Notes under the pieces: generated by a model
Seen by the model: only the letters and a program-made list of their open reading frames with translations
Database searches by the model: none
Told to the model about the DNA's origin: nothing
NCBI GenBank assembly: GCA_933822405.4
Contig: CAKOGP040002091.1
Location: forward strand, 243,889 to 307,888
Source of the DNA: Cylindrotheca closterium
Taxonomy: Eukaryota > Bacillariophyta > Bacillariophyceae > Bacillariales > Bacillariaceae
DNA length: 64,000 nt
Direction: 5' to 3'
Program-made: the position numbers and the translations under genes
Part shown: piece after piece, positions 45,612 through 56,421 of the stretch
Numbering within the stretch: the first letter of the stretch is position 1
Layout: each line of letters starts with the position of its first letter

Positions 45612-45965
45612 ACCTGAAAGCACAAAACGCCGCTACTTTTATGTGTAACCAACGATGAAAAGTGTAACCAAGGACAAAAAGTGTAACCAAGGACAAAAAG
45701 TGTAACCAAGGATAAAGTGTAACCAAAAGACCAAAAATCTGAACCCTTCGTGTCTTTTTAGTTACCACTACCAGATTCAAAAAATATATTCTGAGGGCAA
45801 AACTCGTTCTAATCAAAATGCTTCCTCACTGGATCAATAACAAAGCAGGACCAATGACAGTTTCTGCTACAGTAGACTGAAAGCGTAGAACGCCGCTGGT
45901 TTAATGTGTAACCAGGGATAAAGTGTAACCAAGAGACAAAAAATCTGGAATCTTCGTGTCTGTTT
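45612..45965. repeat. Tandem and duplicated GTGTAACCA repeats
   Basis: A unit of about 19 bp (AGTGTAACCAAGGACAAAA) is repeated about three to four times at 45640-45725. The whole segment, starting at a CTGAAAGC...CGCCGCT block, recurs in shorter form at 45878-45965. This is an ordinary satellite-like repeat with no spacers. Confidence 0.65.
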
Positions 45966-46363
45966 AGATACCTGTTTTGGGAAGTCAGTTGAAGTGATAT
46001 CCAGCAGAAACGAATGAACGTCCTCAAATTTTTTAAGTTCAAGTGAGGAACCTCTCTCTAGCTGAGTGAACCTAGGATTCTGAGCAGAAAAAGTCGAAGT
46101 TCACCTTATCCAGAGAACACCATTTATTAATATGACCCCGATCCGCGAATTTCCCACCCTTTCCACCCAAATTTTGGCATTTTCCAAAAAAATAGCACCA
46201 TAGAGATCCAAAATGGTCATTTTGAGAAGACGTCGCATAACGACGCCGATTGGACAGATAGAAGCGCATTGGGCTGAGGATATCAGCCCTATGCTTGAAA
46301 CTAATTCGCGCCAATTTTTGACTGAGGGAGGATGAAATTCATGACTCGTCATCATCATTCACG

Positions 46364-46915
46364 ATGGCAACGCGACGTGGAAAGAGGAACGCCAAGGAGA
46401 CACCTCCACGGTCCCATCACAAGAAGAAAAGAGTGTACCTTTGTACCCATGCAAGTGGAAAGCAGTGGTGTACGGCCTGTGACTCGTGTAAACGTTGTAA
46501 AGCTCCTCCTCGGCCAGATTTGCCAAACGACAAACAATGCCAAGCCCACACTGTTGCTACATCTACAAGAATCAGGAAGAAATCAATCAACGGCCTCGAA
46601 TACTGCATGCCTACTGTCACACCACACAAAAGCGGCCGCCCAAAAAGGACAACCTACGATGACACCGTCGGGAAAATCCAACAGACCACAGCAGAAGACG
46701 CTCAAGTCGAAGCTGACGAAAAACTCCAAGCTGAATTGACGGCAATCAAGAGCGAAATGAAGGTGGAGAATGCCAAAACGGTCCAATGTATCAGAGAAGA
46801 ATCAGAGGCGGAGGCTCTGAAATTATTGATCCAGACAAATGGCAAAGACGTGGAGCTTCCTGCCGAATTTTTCATTGAATCATTGAAGCTCAGAGCAGAG
46901 ATTTTGAGGATTTGA
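46364..46915 (+). CDS. Cys-rich/coiled-coil protein inside the putative transposon
   Basis: 183 residues. A very basic N-terminus (MATRRGKRNAKETPPRSHHK) is followed by a Cys cluster (LCTHASGKQWCTACDSCKRC), which could bind zinc. After a variable region comes a charged helical segment (VEADEKLQAELTAIKSEMKV). The frame stops at 46915 exactly where a helix continues in the next frame (46912-47310), so the two ORFs were probably one gene. A DNA-binding or capsid-like accessory role for the transposon is possible but not shown. Confidence 0.45.
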   Translation: MATRRGKRNAKETPPRSHHKKKRVYLCTHASGKQWCTACDSCKRCKAPPRPDLPNDKQCQAHTVATSTRIRKKSINGLEYCMPTVTPHKSGRPKRTTYDDTVGKIQQTTAEDAQVEADEKLQAELTAIKSEMKVENAKTVQCIREESEAEALKLLIQTNGKDVELPAEFFIESLKLRAEILRI

Positions 46916-47310
46916 TCCGTGGAAGAGAGAATGAAAAGAGGGAGGCGGAAGAGGTCGAACATCAGCTGATTGTTATGTTGGAGAGCTACCTTTGTATCCG
47001 AGTTGCTGTGGCAGTTGATGACAACAAGCCGGCTGTTGGTCGAGTGGTGGATGTTAACCTCGTGAAAGAAGATGGCAAAACCGTCAACACTGCGAACTAT
47101 ATTGTCGAGTTTGATGGCGAGGTTTACTTCGAAGGCAACCGGACGGATCGCGTAGAACTGAACCAAGAACAGGTGTTGTATGCGATGGACTTCATGAAAG
47201 AAATTGAATCTTTTGAAGATGATGTTGACGAGGACGGCGAAGACGGTGCTTGTGTGCCGGTGAGTAGAGACTGGGATGAATTGGAAGAATATGTAGGCAA
47301 CGTTGCGTAG
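46912..47310 (+). CDS. Downstream part of the frame-broken transposon gene, Tudor/agenet-like
   Basis: 132 codons open in a different frame from the ORF before; no ATG at the beginning, so it is a continuation, needing a frameshift, or starts at a later Met. It begins with a charged helix (RENEKREAEEVEHQL). Then follows a beta-rich domain (RVAVAVDDNKPAVGRVVDV, TANYIVEFDGEVYFEG) that resembles a Tudor/agenet barrel, and an acidic tail (DDVDEDGEDGA). Domain call is by eye and weak. Confidence 0.4.
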   Translation: MIRGRENEKREAEEVEHQLIVMLESYLCIRVAVAVDDNKPAVGRVVDVNLVKEDGKTVNTANYIVEFDGEVYFEGNRTDRVELNQEQVLYAMDFMKEIESFEDDVDEDGEDGACVPVSRDWDELEEYVGNVA

Positions 47311-49245
47311 GCTTGGTAATAGATCCAATGAATTACATTCCTTTTTGTAGGCTAAGCAGTGCAGTAGCAAGATTAAAATCCCATTCTGCTTCTGCTTTCA
47401 AGCAACGTGAATTTGATGTGGTTTTGGAAAAAACAGAAATCTCGGATGTTTTTGGGTTCCATTTTGGTTCCACGCAAAAATTCAACGAGGCGCCTGGTAC
47501 TTTAGCAAGAATTTGCGCGCGAACCAGTATTTTCCGTACGTAATCAGACGTCTAACTCTTCGCGCACCTCTATGCGCCCTTCAGTTGAGATCGTCTTCAA
47601 TCACATCAATTCTTCTTTCCACCAACAATGGTATGCCTTCAGGCCGAGGAAATCACCACCCTCGGGAGGAAAACTCTTGCATTTTGGAAGCGGCCTTTGT
47701 CGTGACCGTATCTATCTTGTTTGTATGAGGTGAAATGGACGAGTTTGTTCCTTTCACCTCTGAAATGACTGCAAAAGACACATAAACGAGGTCTGAAATT
47801 CGGTTTTTGCATGGATTTGGGACCCCACGCAGTCGCAAGGCAGTAAAGATGTCAAATTTTCTTCGGAAGTTGCTTATTATGTTATAGGAAAGACGGTGGT
47901 ATCATTTGATGTGCGGTATCTGGGCTCCTACAGGACGATTTTCACACGACAATATTGAGTTGGGAATTCGTCCATCACAATGGGTAGCCGGTGTGGGCGC
48001 CCAGAGAAGTAAAAACTGAATAACATGTTATGGCAAGCATGTTTGATAGATGGACTATGGCTGGAGCGGCGATTCACTATTCCTTTCGCCTCCATTACAC
48101 TACAATCTACCAAAATTCGCCAAACATGTTCTGTTGGGTTGCTTAATCTGGTCAGCAGAAGGTCAAGAGGGCAAGGCCTCATATGCAACATGTGCTGGAA
48201 AGCTTCGCAGTGACCATACCTACTCGGAGATCCATTCGGTTGCTTTTTCTATGGAATATTGGCTGAGATTTTTGAATCCGAATGTTTGCTGCTGTCGTGT
48301 CACCTGTCATCATGAGGGTCGGTGTGGCCGCCCTGGAGACAACTATACATTCAACAATACACCAGAAGGTCCCTTGGATACCTATTGTTTCTATTTTCTG
48401 GTTTCTTTACATTTTTTCGGCCTAGATCAAGAATGATCTAACAAAAATGGGAAGAGTTTTCAGTGAAATTCGGTCCAAAATGGGAAATGGTATTGGTGTG
48501 GACCGAATTTCCTCAGAATTCTTCATTCCAACATACAGTTGTCGTCCATGGGTATGTATGATGAGATTGGGGGGCTTGGAATGGGTGATTTCTACGTGCA
48601 AGCGATTCAATGGCAATCACCCTGCTACAGTGGTCAATCCAGGTTTATGAAACTTGGTGTCAGGAATCCTTCTCAGTCGCCGAGTCAGTACCCAGACACC
48701 ATGGCACTAAGTTCAAAGTTGTCCAAATACCAACTAGTATCGACTTTGGGCGGTGTTTTGGAGTGCTGCGCCGGTAAATAGATTCTAGGCTAGCTTATTT
48801 TTTTCTCTCTTTCCTAAGGTTTCTCTTTGACTTGGTCGAATTTCCTTCCCTGTGATCGAATCTAGCCACTTTCGCAATTTAGAGTATGCAGAGGTCTAGT
48901 TTAGGTATATATTTATAATATCGCCGGGAAATTTATCTAAAAATGTAATCGCAACAAGGTCGTATGGTAGGAGATCGCCCTCTTACCTCTTGTTTTTCGT
49001 TTTGGTAATCACACGAGTCAAAATCGGAATTGACTCAATCGACTTGATAACGGTTTCTTTTTTAGCCGTTACACAAATGTTGTTTTCTGTAGTGAAGCCC
49101 CTCTACGACCTCCTAGCAACTTGGAATTTTTTACAAGGAATGGGCAAACTATTCTCTAGCGACCTGAAAAGGTTCTAGGTCCATAGCTGCTTTTTGAAAT
49201 TTTTACTTTGTCACCAGAATTCCAAATTCCTGCCACATTTTGGGT
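47311..49245. other. Interior of the putative transposon, no recognised gene
   Basis: Contains overlapping short ORFs at 48025-48436 and 48447-48781 (plus) with some Cys/His-rich peptide (CCCRVTCHHEGRCGR). They may be exons of one decayed or multi-exon gene; no frame or splice model joined them convincingly. Confidence 0.3.
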
Positions 49246-49497
49246 TGGGAATTCGCGGATCGGGGTCATATATAATTTTTCATATAAGACCAACCTAGGA
49301 CTAGGAATGCTAAAAATAATACATATATATGTGAAGAACCTTTCGGAGGATTCTGCGTTTTTCAAGATTCAAGCAGAATAATTTAAGACGCCACAGGAGA
49401 TTTTTTTACACCTTGGGCCCAAAAGCCCCCCTTCAGATACTCACAAAATAAATTTGCTGTACATCTCACTGCACAAAAAAGCAACAAGCTCCAAATC

Positions 49498-50370
49498 ATG
49501 ACCAAAACAATGTTCACAAAGACAACACTCTTTCTCAAGCAGCATCAGAGACATGCAAAAGATAAGGAAGACGGGGCGTCCCTCGCAACTGACAATCACT
49601 CTGATTCATCCGAATCCCAAGACAGCGCTTTGGCTGATCCTCAGACACGAAAGGAAGAAGAGTGTCTCCGAAAGCTGAGAGAAGAATGCCGCTTGGCAGA
49701 CATCTCCGCCTCGGGTAATATCATATTTCGCTTTGCTTGCTTTTACGACTTTAACTTCGAAACGGCTCGAACTGCCATGGTAAAAAAATACAATGACCCC
49801 CATCTAAACCTTCGAATGGAAGACAAGCTCTTGGACCAATTCCAAAACAAGGTTATCTTTCCCCTACCGGGTCTCAGGACCAGGAACATGAAGCACGAAG
49901 TACTCTACTTTCATGCCTGTCGCCACTTCCCAGCAACAATGGATACTGAGCTGCTTGTCAGGAACATGACCTACATTTTCAACGATATGAGCCTGACTGA
50001 ACAACAATGCCGGAATGGAGTCGCAATGATAATCGATTTGAACCAGTGGGCATTCAAGAACTTCACGCCGGAATGCTCTAACAAGTTTTTCAAGGCACTG
50101 CAATATCAAGTGCCGACAAAGATTGGAGCAGTTCTCATTGTGAACGCTCCGCGCTGGTTCCCAAAGCTTTATCGCCACTTGTTCAAGAAGATGATGACCA
50201 AATCATTCGCTAAGAAAGTGCATATCTTGAAGAAACCACAGCAGTTGAAAACTCATTTGATGGATGGCTGCGAACAGTTTCTGCCAGTAGAAATGGGATA
50301 TTGGGTCGACTCAACAGAGATCGTTGAGGATTTTGTCGACTGGAAGCGTTACGCTGAATCCAATCATTGA
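49498..50370 (+). CDS. CRAL-TRIO (SEC14-like) protein, array copy 3
   Basis: 290 residues beginning MTKTMFTKTTLFLK. The domain core resembles copy 2 almost residue for residue (KHEVLYFHACRHFPATMDTE; NGVAMIIDLNQWAFKNFTPE; VHILKKPQQLKTHLMDGCEQ), with one change, His to Gln in NQW, at the first strand. The C-terminus is STEIVEDFVDWKRYAESNH. A CTTTCGGAGGA motif lies 148-157 bp upstream (49341-49350). It sits directly right of the putative transposon and left of the channel/small-gene unit. Confidence 0.8.
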   Translation: MTKTMFTKTTLFLKQHQRHAKDKEDGASLATDNHSDSSESQDSALADPQTRKEEECLRKLREECRLADISASGNIIFRFACFYDFNFETARTAMVKKYNDPHLNLRMEDKLLDQFQNKVIFPLPGLRTRNMKHEVLYFHACRHFPATMDTELLVRNMTYIFNDMSLTEQQCRNGVAMIIDLNQWAFKNFTPECSNKFFKALQYQVPTKIGAVLIVNAPRWFPKLYRHLFKKMMTKSFAKKVHILKKPQQLKTHLMDGCEQFLPVEMGYWVDSTEIVEDFVDWKRYAESNH

Positions 50371-50803
50371 GCGAGAGGATGATGATGATACCACTGGGGG
50401 ACGATGCAGGAGGATGCGAGCGCGTTGCTCCACCCAACATTTTCTATACTTTGTATATTTTTAATATTATTAATATTAAAATACGCTGCTATTTTCCTTA
50501 TCAATGGCACATCTTCGTAGCTTGCATTAGTAGGTGTCAATCTGCATAAGACGAAAGTTTGTGAGCACCCAATTTTCGGTGTTATGGAAGTTCAGTGTTG
50601 AATGCGGATTGATTCGATACACTAAAGTCACCAAATACTGTAGATCATTGCTCCCGTCACAATTAATACTCACAATCACAACAGCCACGTTTCACAGAAA
50701 ATCAACATACCTCTGGCTACCAAATTGTAACAGACTCCAATCCTTTCAAAACGCTTTCAAGATCGAGACAAATCCAATGCGACATCATCAATAAGTACAT
50801 ATC
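50371..50803. other. Intergenic, no gene seen
   Basis: About 430 bp after CRAL-TRIO copy 3. Its first 90 bp resembles the region after copy 2 (GAGGATGCGAGC; CAACATTTTCTATACTTT), so the duplication unit included the 3' flank. Confidence 0.45.
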
Positions 50804-51041
50804 ATGGCTGACAACAAAGGGTGGCGGACCAAAGAGAATGACCCAAAAGTCACAAGTGCAAGAGGGTTCTTGCCACGCAGGTAAAGGGAGTGGCTCGTCT
50901 ATCCATGGCAAGACTTGTCATAAGGACTGGATTACCATGATGCATTATCTTGGTCAATGCGTGCGAGGAAACCAAGCTTTCATACGATTGACTTGGTTAA
51001 AGTCAGATGTTTCCATTGCGGATCGAAAACGAATATGTTGA
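50804..51041 (+). pseudogene. Small charged protein linked to channel genes, member c (broken)
   Basis: Starts MADNKGWRTKENDPK like member a but stops after 26 codons. In a neighbouring frame the later part HKDWITMMHYLGQCVRGNQ matches member b. Lies tail-to-tail with channel copy 3. Confidence 0.6.
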
Positions 51042-51109
51042 TAAAAGGACGGAGTAGAACGTTTGATCTACCGGTACATTAAAGGCGTCCGATGAAACTC
51101 TTCGCTCGG

Positions 51110-54100
51110 TTATCGGACAGATCCTATACTTTCTTGCCGATCTCTTGCTCTATTCACCTTGGGATCAGAGGCATCCAGCATTTCGCCTCCGTTATAGACA
51201 ACACGAGCTAGAATCGGAGCTTCGTATTGAACTCCCATCTTGATTGCAAGATCTAAACAAAACCGGTGTAGCTGTGCTCGGTGCTCAAGCACTCTCGATG
51301 CAGGTTGCCATGACTGAGTTGACCGAGTCACCAAGCGGTAGGTCAAGAACTCATTGTCAGTATCAATTTCTTGGCAGCGGAAGTAATTGATCGAATTCCA
51401 CCGGTTTGGATTGTTCAAGACATAGGCATCAAGTGCTTCCCTAAAGTCTGATAAGTTGGAGCCCTCATGAAGACGAATGTGAAACCGCATTTCAAGGCGA
51501 ACATTCGCGTTCTTTGATCTCGCACAGTTTGTGATTCTTGCTTGTGAAATTGAGCCATTGCTAACAGTTGCGACCTCATTGGTGTGTCCAAATCGTAATG
51601 TTGTGGAGAAGAGTGTAATGTCTTCAACGAACCACGATTCGCCTACTCCTGGAGGCGATCCGCCAGGGCTATCAGAAATGATGATTCGGTCACCAATGTC
51701 ATAAGGTCTTCGACCCACAATGAGAATCATGCCCTAAGAAAGAAAGATGACGTGTCAGACAACAAAAACCAAACTTTTGATAACCAAAAGATCATTACTT
51801 ACCTCAATGGCAGTTTGAGCACTTGGTCCAACAGCGAAAGCAAAAGTCACCAGCAGGGTGGTTGTGGACACAAGTAGTGGCCATGGATTTAAGTTCAATA
51901 AGGCCAGAATGAGGACAGTGAGTCCAAAGAAGAAAACAGTGTCGACTATATTCTCGAGAACTTTGTCGATCACTGATGCGTTGCCTACAGAGGCCCTAAA
52001 GTAACGAAGCTTCTTGTAGACTGAATCACAGCCGCTCACAAATGCTAAGAGAGAGACATTGCCACTTCTGTCTGGCGGGAATGTCTTTTTCAAGCTTTTT
52101 TGCTTCTGCTTGTCGATGGTCCCATCATCGTTTTCGGCCAATACCGCTAGCACAGAGAAAGGCAAGATCGATGATCCTTCCGCAAGCTGTCGAAGCCGCG
52201 AATAGACAGCCTGAGAAGAAGTCAATAGTTCGTCTCTGGTTGCTGCTGGTCCAAACGAATCGGAGAATGGGTGTTCAAGATCCATGTAAGTTAGGGCCTT
52301 ACGAAACTTCAAAATGTCCGAGACTGAAGAGTTCGATCCCTGAAATTTTGTGAGCCGAATCAGGAGAAGAGATTGCCCTTAACAGAAGAATAGCGACTTA
52401 CCGTATCCATCTTGTTCAATGGATCGTCCCATCGGCCCAGTAGATTCTTAATTTTGAAGTGCTTTACACTTGTGTCAAGTGAAAGAGTAGAGTAGGATTT
52501 GGTGAAAGGAGTACGATTGGCCCTTCGATCAGAATTAATCTGATCCTCTATTTCTTTGCCTTTATCTTGCTTGCGCCCACCCTTCTTGATCCCGGCACGA
52601 TCACTGTCGTAACTACTATCACTTCCATCGCTATCATCATCTTCACCATCCTCATCATTATCTAGATCATCTTTTTCCTGAATCACATCCCCTGGAGCAT
52701 TTTTCATTGTTTTGCCGTCCTCAAAACGAAGACTAGCCCAGCGAACACCGAGACCAAGGCCGCTTCTTCGATCGCTGACCGGCGTGGCATCACTTCTCTT
52801 GCTATCTGTTAGTGGGATATCACTCGCTGCAGCCGAAAGCTCAGCAACTTCAGAAACCAAGATCACCTTGTTGAGAAGCTTCTCCAGCTTGGTCTTGTAT
52901 ATATCTGAAGGGCAGAAAGAACATCGTTGAGCGAGACATCATGGAAAGTTTCACAAGAGACTAATTCATTCCATACCAAAACTTCTCTTTCCAAAGTAGA
53001 GGGTCACAAATGTTCGCTTCAACGATGTGATAGCTCCAGCAAGTACCATTCCAATCAGAACTCGAAGGTATGCATTAGAAGCGATAATGTAGCTTCCCGA
53101 ATTAGAAGCAGTGAAAATCTTCATTCCAGTAAAGTACAGCCAATGCTGGCTAAAGGCATCGTCACCGTGTAAGAATACCATCGCCAAGATTCCCCAGCAT
53201 CCGACTAAGAATGGCCATCCTCGTGATTGAAGGCAAAACAGCGCCGCCCAAGGGCCGACAATGACCGAGACTAACCGAGTGGATAGAATGATACAGTCGA
53301 TCAAAAGTGCTTGGAGAATGTAGGACAATTGAAGCAAGATAACGTGTTGACCTGTGAAAGAAAGCGTACATTTGAGAAATCATTGAAATCAATAGAAAGT
53401 TCATCGACAAATTCGTACCGAAAAAGCTCAACCACCAAGAAACGGTGGCTTCACCAGGCATGAAGTCGAGCTCAGGGTTTCCAGCGTACTCAAACAATAT
53501 CCAGGAAATGATGAACAAAGGAACAGCCCATACAAAAAATGGCACAAGTGTGACCTGCAACAAAACTTTGATAAACTCCAACGGATTGAGGCATGCGAGA
53601 TTCCATTGAAAACGTGGCCTTGGTCCATTTCTCCTTGCCGCGAGTAGCCTTTGATGCTGTGCTGATGAATAGTCATCTATTGTTTCGTCGAACAGGGGAT
53701 CACGGGACTCGTCCACATCAATTTCCATTGGGGCCCCGCGGAATAATCCATCCCCTTCCATTGAATTGAAATTTTCTTCTTCGTTATCATTGATACTTTC
53801 GAGCAGTGATTGTACACGCTTCTGGTTGTTCAATGGAATTGAATTTGAAAGGTTGCCGTTAGTCTGCTGCTCGTCAGCAGACTGAAAGGATCTCTGACTT
53901 CGTTGACGTGCCAGTTGTGCCATGTTTCGAAACCTCGGCGCAGACGAGGTGGCCACAGGGGCTTCTTCATCAAATGCTCTCCCTAGAGTATTTAGACCAA
54001 GAGGAGCCCGTTCCCCTTCAACAGCAGGTCGAAAACCATCCCCGTTGGGAATGGTTCGCCTTCCTTTTTCTTCCAAACTTTCCAGCAAATAATATTCAGC

Positions 54101-54253
54101 CGCGTCGGTTTGTAACCCGTCATTCAAACTCTGTTCCGCGGCTTTTGCTGTCGAATCCATACTCGACGTTGCCGCCCCACCTAGGGACGGTATGACTTTG
54201 CTTGCTCTAAGCTTGTTGGTACCATCTTCTTGGTTCATCTTTTTTTCTTCCAC
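51110..54253 (-). CDS. MscS-family mechanosensitive channel, copy 3 (inverted)
   Basis: Five exons on the minus strand: 54253-53419, 53351-52977, 52904-52402, 52339-51803, 51733-51110, all GT-AG, giving 957 residues. Exon lengths 375 and 537 equal those of copy 2. Domain order as in the other copies: GRRTIPNGDGFRPAVEGERA, membrane spans, acidic loop, EF-hand-like AENDDGTIDKQK, pore helices, beta-domain with GRRPYDIGDRIIISDSPGG. The last exon reads straight through the position where copies 1 and 2 have an intron after the 26 nt microexon, so that intron is absent here. It is divergent from CRAL-TRIO copy 4, 333 bp away. Confidence 0.85.
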
Positions 54254-54586
54254 TGAAACAATTTGTGAAGAAAATGACCGTTAAAATATTGCGGTGCATG
54301 CGCACCGGTTGGACTGGCCGTCTCGAAACCAAACAACGTTTCAAGTGTTTTTAGTCAAAGCTACAGTAGCTAAAGGATCGAAAACAACGAAACCGCCCGC
54401 CCGCTTGATCCGATGTTTTTGTTCTCTAAAATTGAATCGTCTGGGCGGGACCAGAGCACTAAAATTCGTCAAGAGCAGAAGATTTGGAAACCCCCGAAGT
54501 AGATAGCATCGAAAGTTCGACTGTTCCCCACAGAGTTTCATTCTACATTCACACAAAATCACAATCTCCACATCAAACACCAAATC

Positions 54587-55468
54587 ATGACCAAATCAAT
54601 GTTCTCAAAGCCACTATTCCTCAAGCCGCAAAAGAGGCAGAGAGATGCAAAAGCCATTGAGGAACCGTCGGCGTTAACGACCCCAATTCGTCACTCTTAT
54701 TCATCTTTGACGCCCATCGATCGTCAAACAAAAAAGGAGGAAGATTGTCTTCGAAAGCTGAGAGAAGAATGCCGCTTGGCAAACATCTCCGTCTCTGACA
54801 ACATCATCTTTCGCTTTGCTTGCTACTACGACTTTAACTTCGAAAAGGCTCGACCTGCCATGGTTGAAAAGTTCAATGATCCCCATCTTCACTATAAAAT
54901 GGACGACGAACTCTTGGACCAGTTCCAAAACTTGGTTATCTTTCCCCTACCGCGTCTCAGAACCAGGAACATGAAGCACGAAGTGCTCTACTTTCACGCC
55001 TCTCGCCACTTCACAGCGACAATGGATACTCAACTGTTAATCAGGAACATGACCTACATTTTCAACGACATGAGCCTGACTGAAGATCAATGCCGCAATG
55101 GAGTTGCGATGATAGTGGATTTGAACCACTGGACATTCAAGAACTTCACACCCGAGTGCTCAAACAAGTTTTTCAAGGCATTACAACATCAAGTACCAAC
55201 AAAGGTAGAAGCAGTTCTCGTTATGAACGGTCCCCGCTGGTTTCCAAAAGTTTATCGCCATCTGTTCAAGAAAATGTTGTCCAAGCAATTTGCCAAGAAA
55301 GTGCATATCTTGAAGAAGCCGCAGCAGTTACAAAATCATCTGATGGATGGTTGTGAAAAATATTTGCCAGTTGAAATGGGATACTCTGTCGATTCAACAG
55401 AGATTGTTGAGGATTTTGTCGATTGGAAGCGTCACACTGAATCCAAACTGATCGTAAACGAAAAATGA
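54587..55468 (+). CDS. CRAL-TRIO (SEC14-like) protein, array copy 4
   Basis: 293 residues beginning MTKSMFSKPLFLKPQKR. Same layout as the other copies, with ISVSDNIIFRFACYYDFNFE as in copy 2. Differences: PLPRLRTRN instead of PLPGLRTRN, MNGPRWFPKVYRHLFKKM instead of VNAPRWFPKLYRH, and YSVDSTEI instead of YWVDSTEI; the latter two are shared with copies 6-8 in part. The C-terminus is extended by a few residues (KLIVNEK). No TTTTCGGAGGA motif was found in the short divergent promoter it shares with channel copy 3. Confidence 0.8.
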   Translation: MTKSMFSKPLFLKPQKRQRDAKAIEEPSALTTPIRHSYSSLTPIDRQTKKEEDCLRKLREECRLANISVSDNIIFRFACYYDFNFEKARPAMVEKFNDPHLHYKMDDELLDQFQNLVIFPLPRLRTRNMKHEVLYFHASRHFTATMDTQLLIRNMTYIFNDMSLTEDQCRNGVAMIVDLNHWTFKNFTPECSNKFFKALQHQVPTKVEAVLVMNGPRWFPKVYRHLFKKMLSKQFAKKVHILKKPQQLQNHLMDGCEKYLPVEMGYSVDSTEIVEDFVDWKRHTESKLIVNEK

Positions 55469-56421
55469 AAGCAGGCAATAGTAAGATAGATCAATATTCT
55501 GTATTTTCGTTATATTTTAGGCCATTTCACTGGATATCTTCACAGCTTTCAATGTAACCACTCCACATGATAGCCTCCACATGTCCGCAAGCTTGGGCGT
55601 CATGTAGGACAATAGTCACTGTCGCGGTGATGGACGAACACGAACAAACTTTAAAGCAAAATTCTAACTCTCGAGTCCACAGTTGCCAACAGCCTGTATA
55701 TTTGCGGGTGAAAGTTCTTGAACGCAGACGCACCACGTTGTTGTTTTCCCATGCCACTTAAAAAAGCACTTGGGGGGAGGACTAGTCGTACTAGTACTAG
55801 TACTAGTACTAGCTACTAGAGAACAAGAAGCAGCCATCGGTCTCGTCCCTTGGCATCAAGACAACTGCAGACATGGGGGATAATCTCGCAAGTTGACTGT
55901 ATTGTCCAATTACGTAAACCTTTGGTACATGACAAGATGAGTTGGAGTAGGTACAGATCACAATTTCAACCAAACGTGAATGACTTATGCTATTCAAATC
56001 ACGAATAAAGCGTGTTCACTGCGCGACCCACCTCGAACCGGTCGTGCCAAATATTTCTTACATAGAAGTTACAGTACACGTATGTACCACTTTTCGGAGG
56101 ATTCCACAGGATCGCCACAAAAAATGTTTGCGTCGTGACAGTCGAGAGATTTGCCTTGATCCATTTCCCCGTCGGTTTTGACCTCTCTGTGAGAGTTTTG
56201 TTTCAAGTTTCATTAATTGAATTGTTCAATTTGCTCGCGCGCAATATGTAGTCCCCTGATCAGATGATATTGCTTGTTGATACCGGGAATACCGGGAATA
56301 TATGATCAGACGCCTCAACACGGATGAAAGATATTTTCCCATCAAACACCCTTCAATAGCCCTCACAAAATTTGATCCACACCATCCACATAGCTTCACA
56401 AAAAGCACCAAACTTGAAATC
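55469..56421. other. Intergenic with CTAGTA repeat and promoter motif
   Basis: No gene. A simple CTAGTA-type repeat lies at about 55781-55816, and TTTTCGGAGG at 56091-56100 precedes array copy 5 by about 320 bp. Confidence 0.5.

Larger units (their letters stand above)
46133..49268. mobile_element. Putative DNA transposon with 23-24 bp terminal inverted repeats
   Basis: The left end (46133-46156) begins TGACCCCGATCCGCG and the right end (49246-49268) is its reverse complement with one single-base gap; weaker similarity extends about 20 bp inward. TA dinucleotides flank both ends, consistent with a TA target duplication, though TA is common here. The 3.1 kb interior holds a plus-strand coding region (46364-47310, frame-broken) and about 2 kb without a clear gene. 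No DDE transposase signature was recognised, so the family is unknown and the element may be non-autonomous or decayed. Confidence 0.6.

Noticed and set aside
45640..45725. Tandem repeat considered as a CRISPR array
   Set aside because: Units of about 19 bp abut with no unique spacers, and the sequence is eukaryotic.
48025..48781. Transposase gene inside the 46.1-49.3 kb element
   Set aside because: Open frames are short and no DDE, HTH or known transposase motif could be read.
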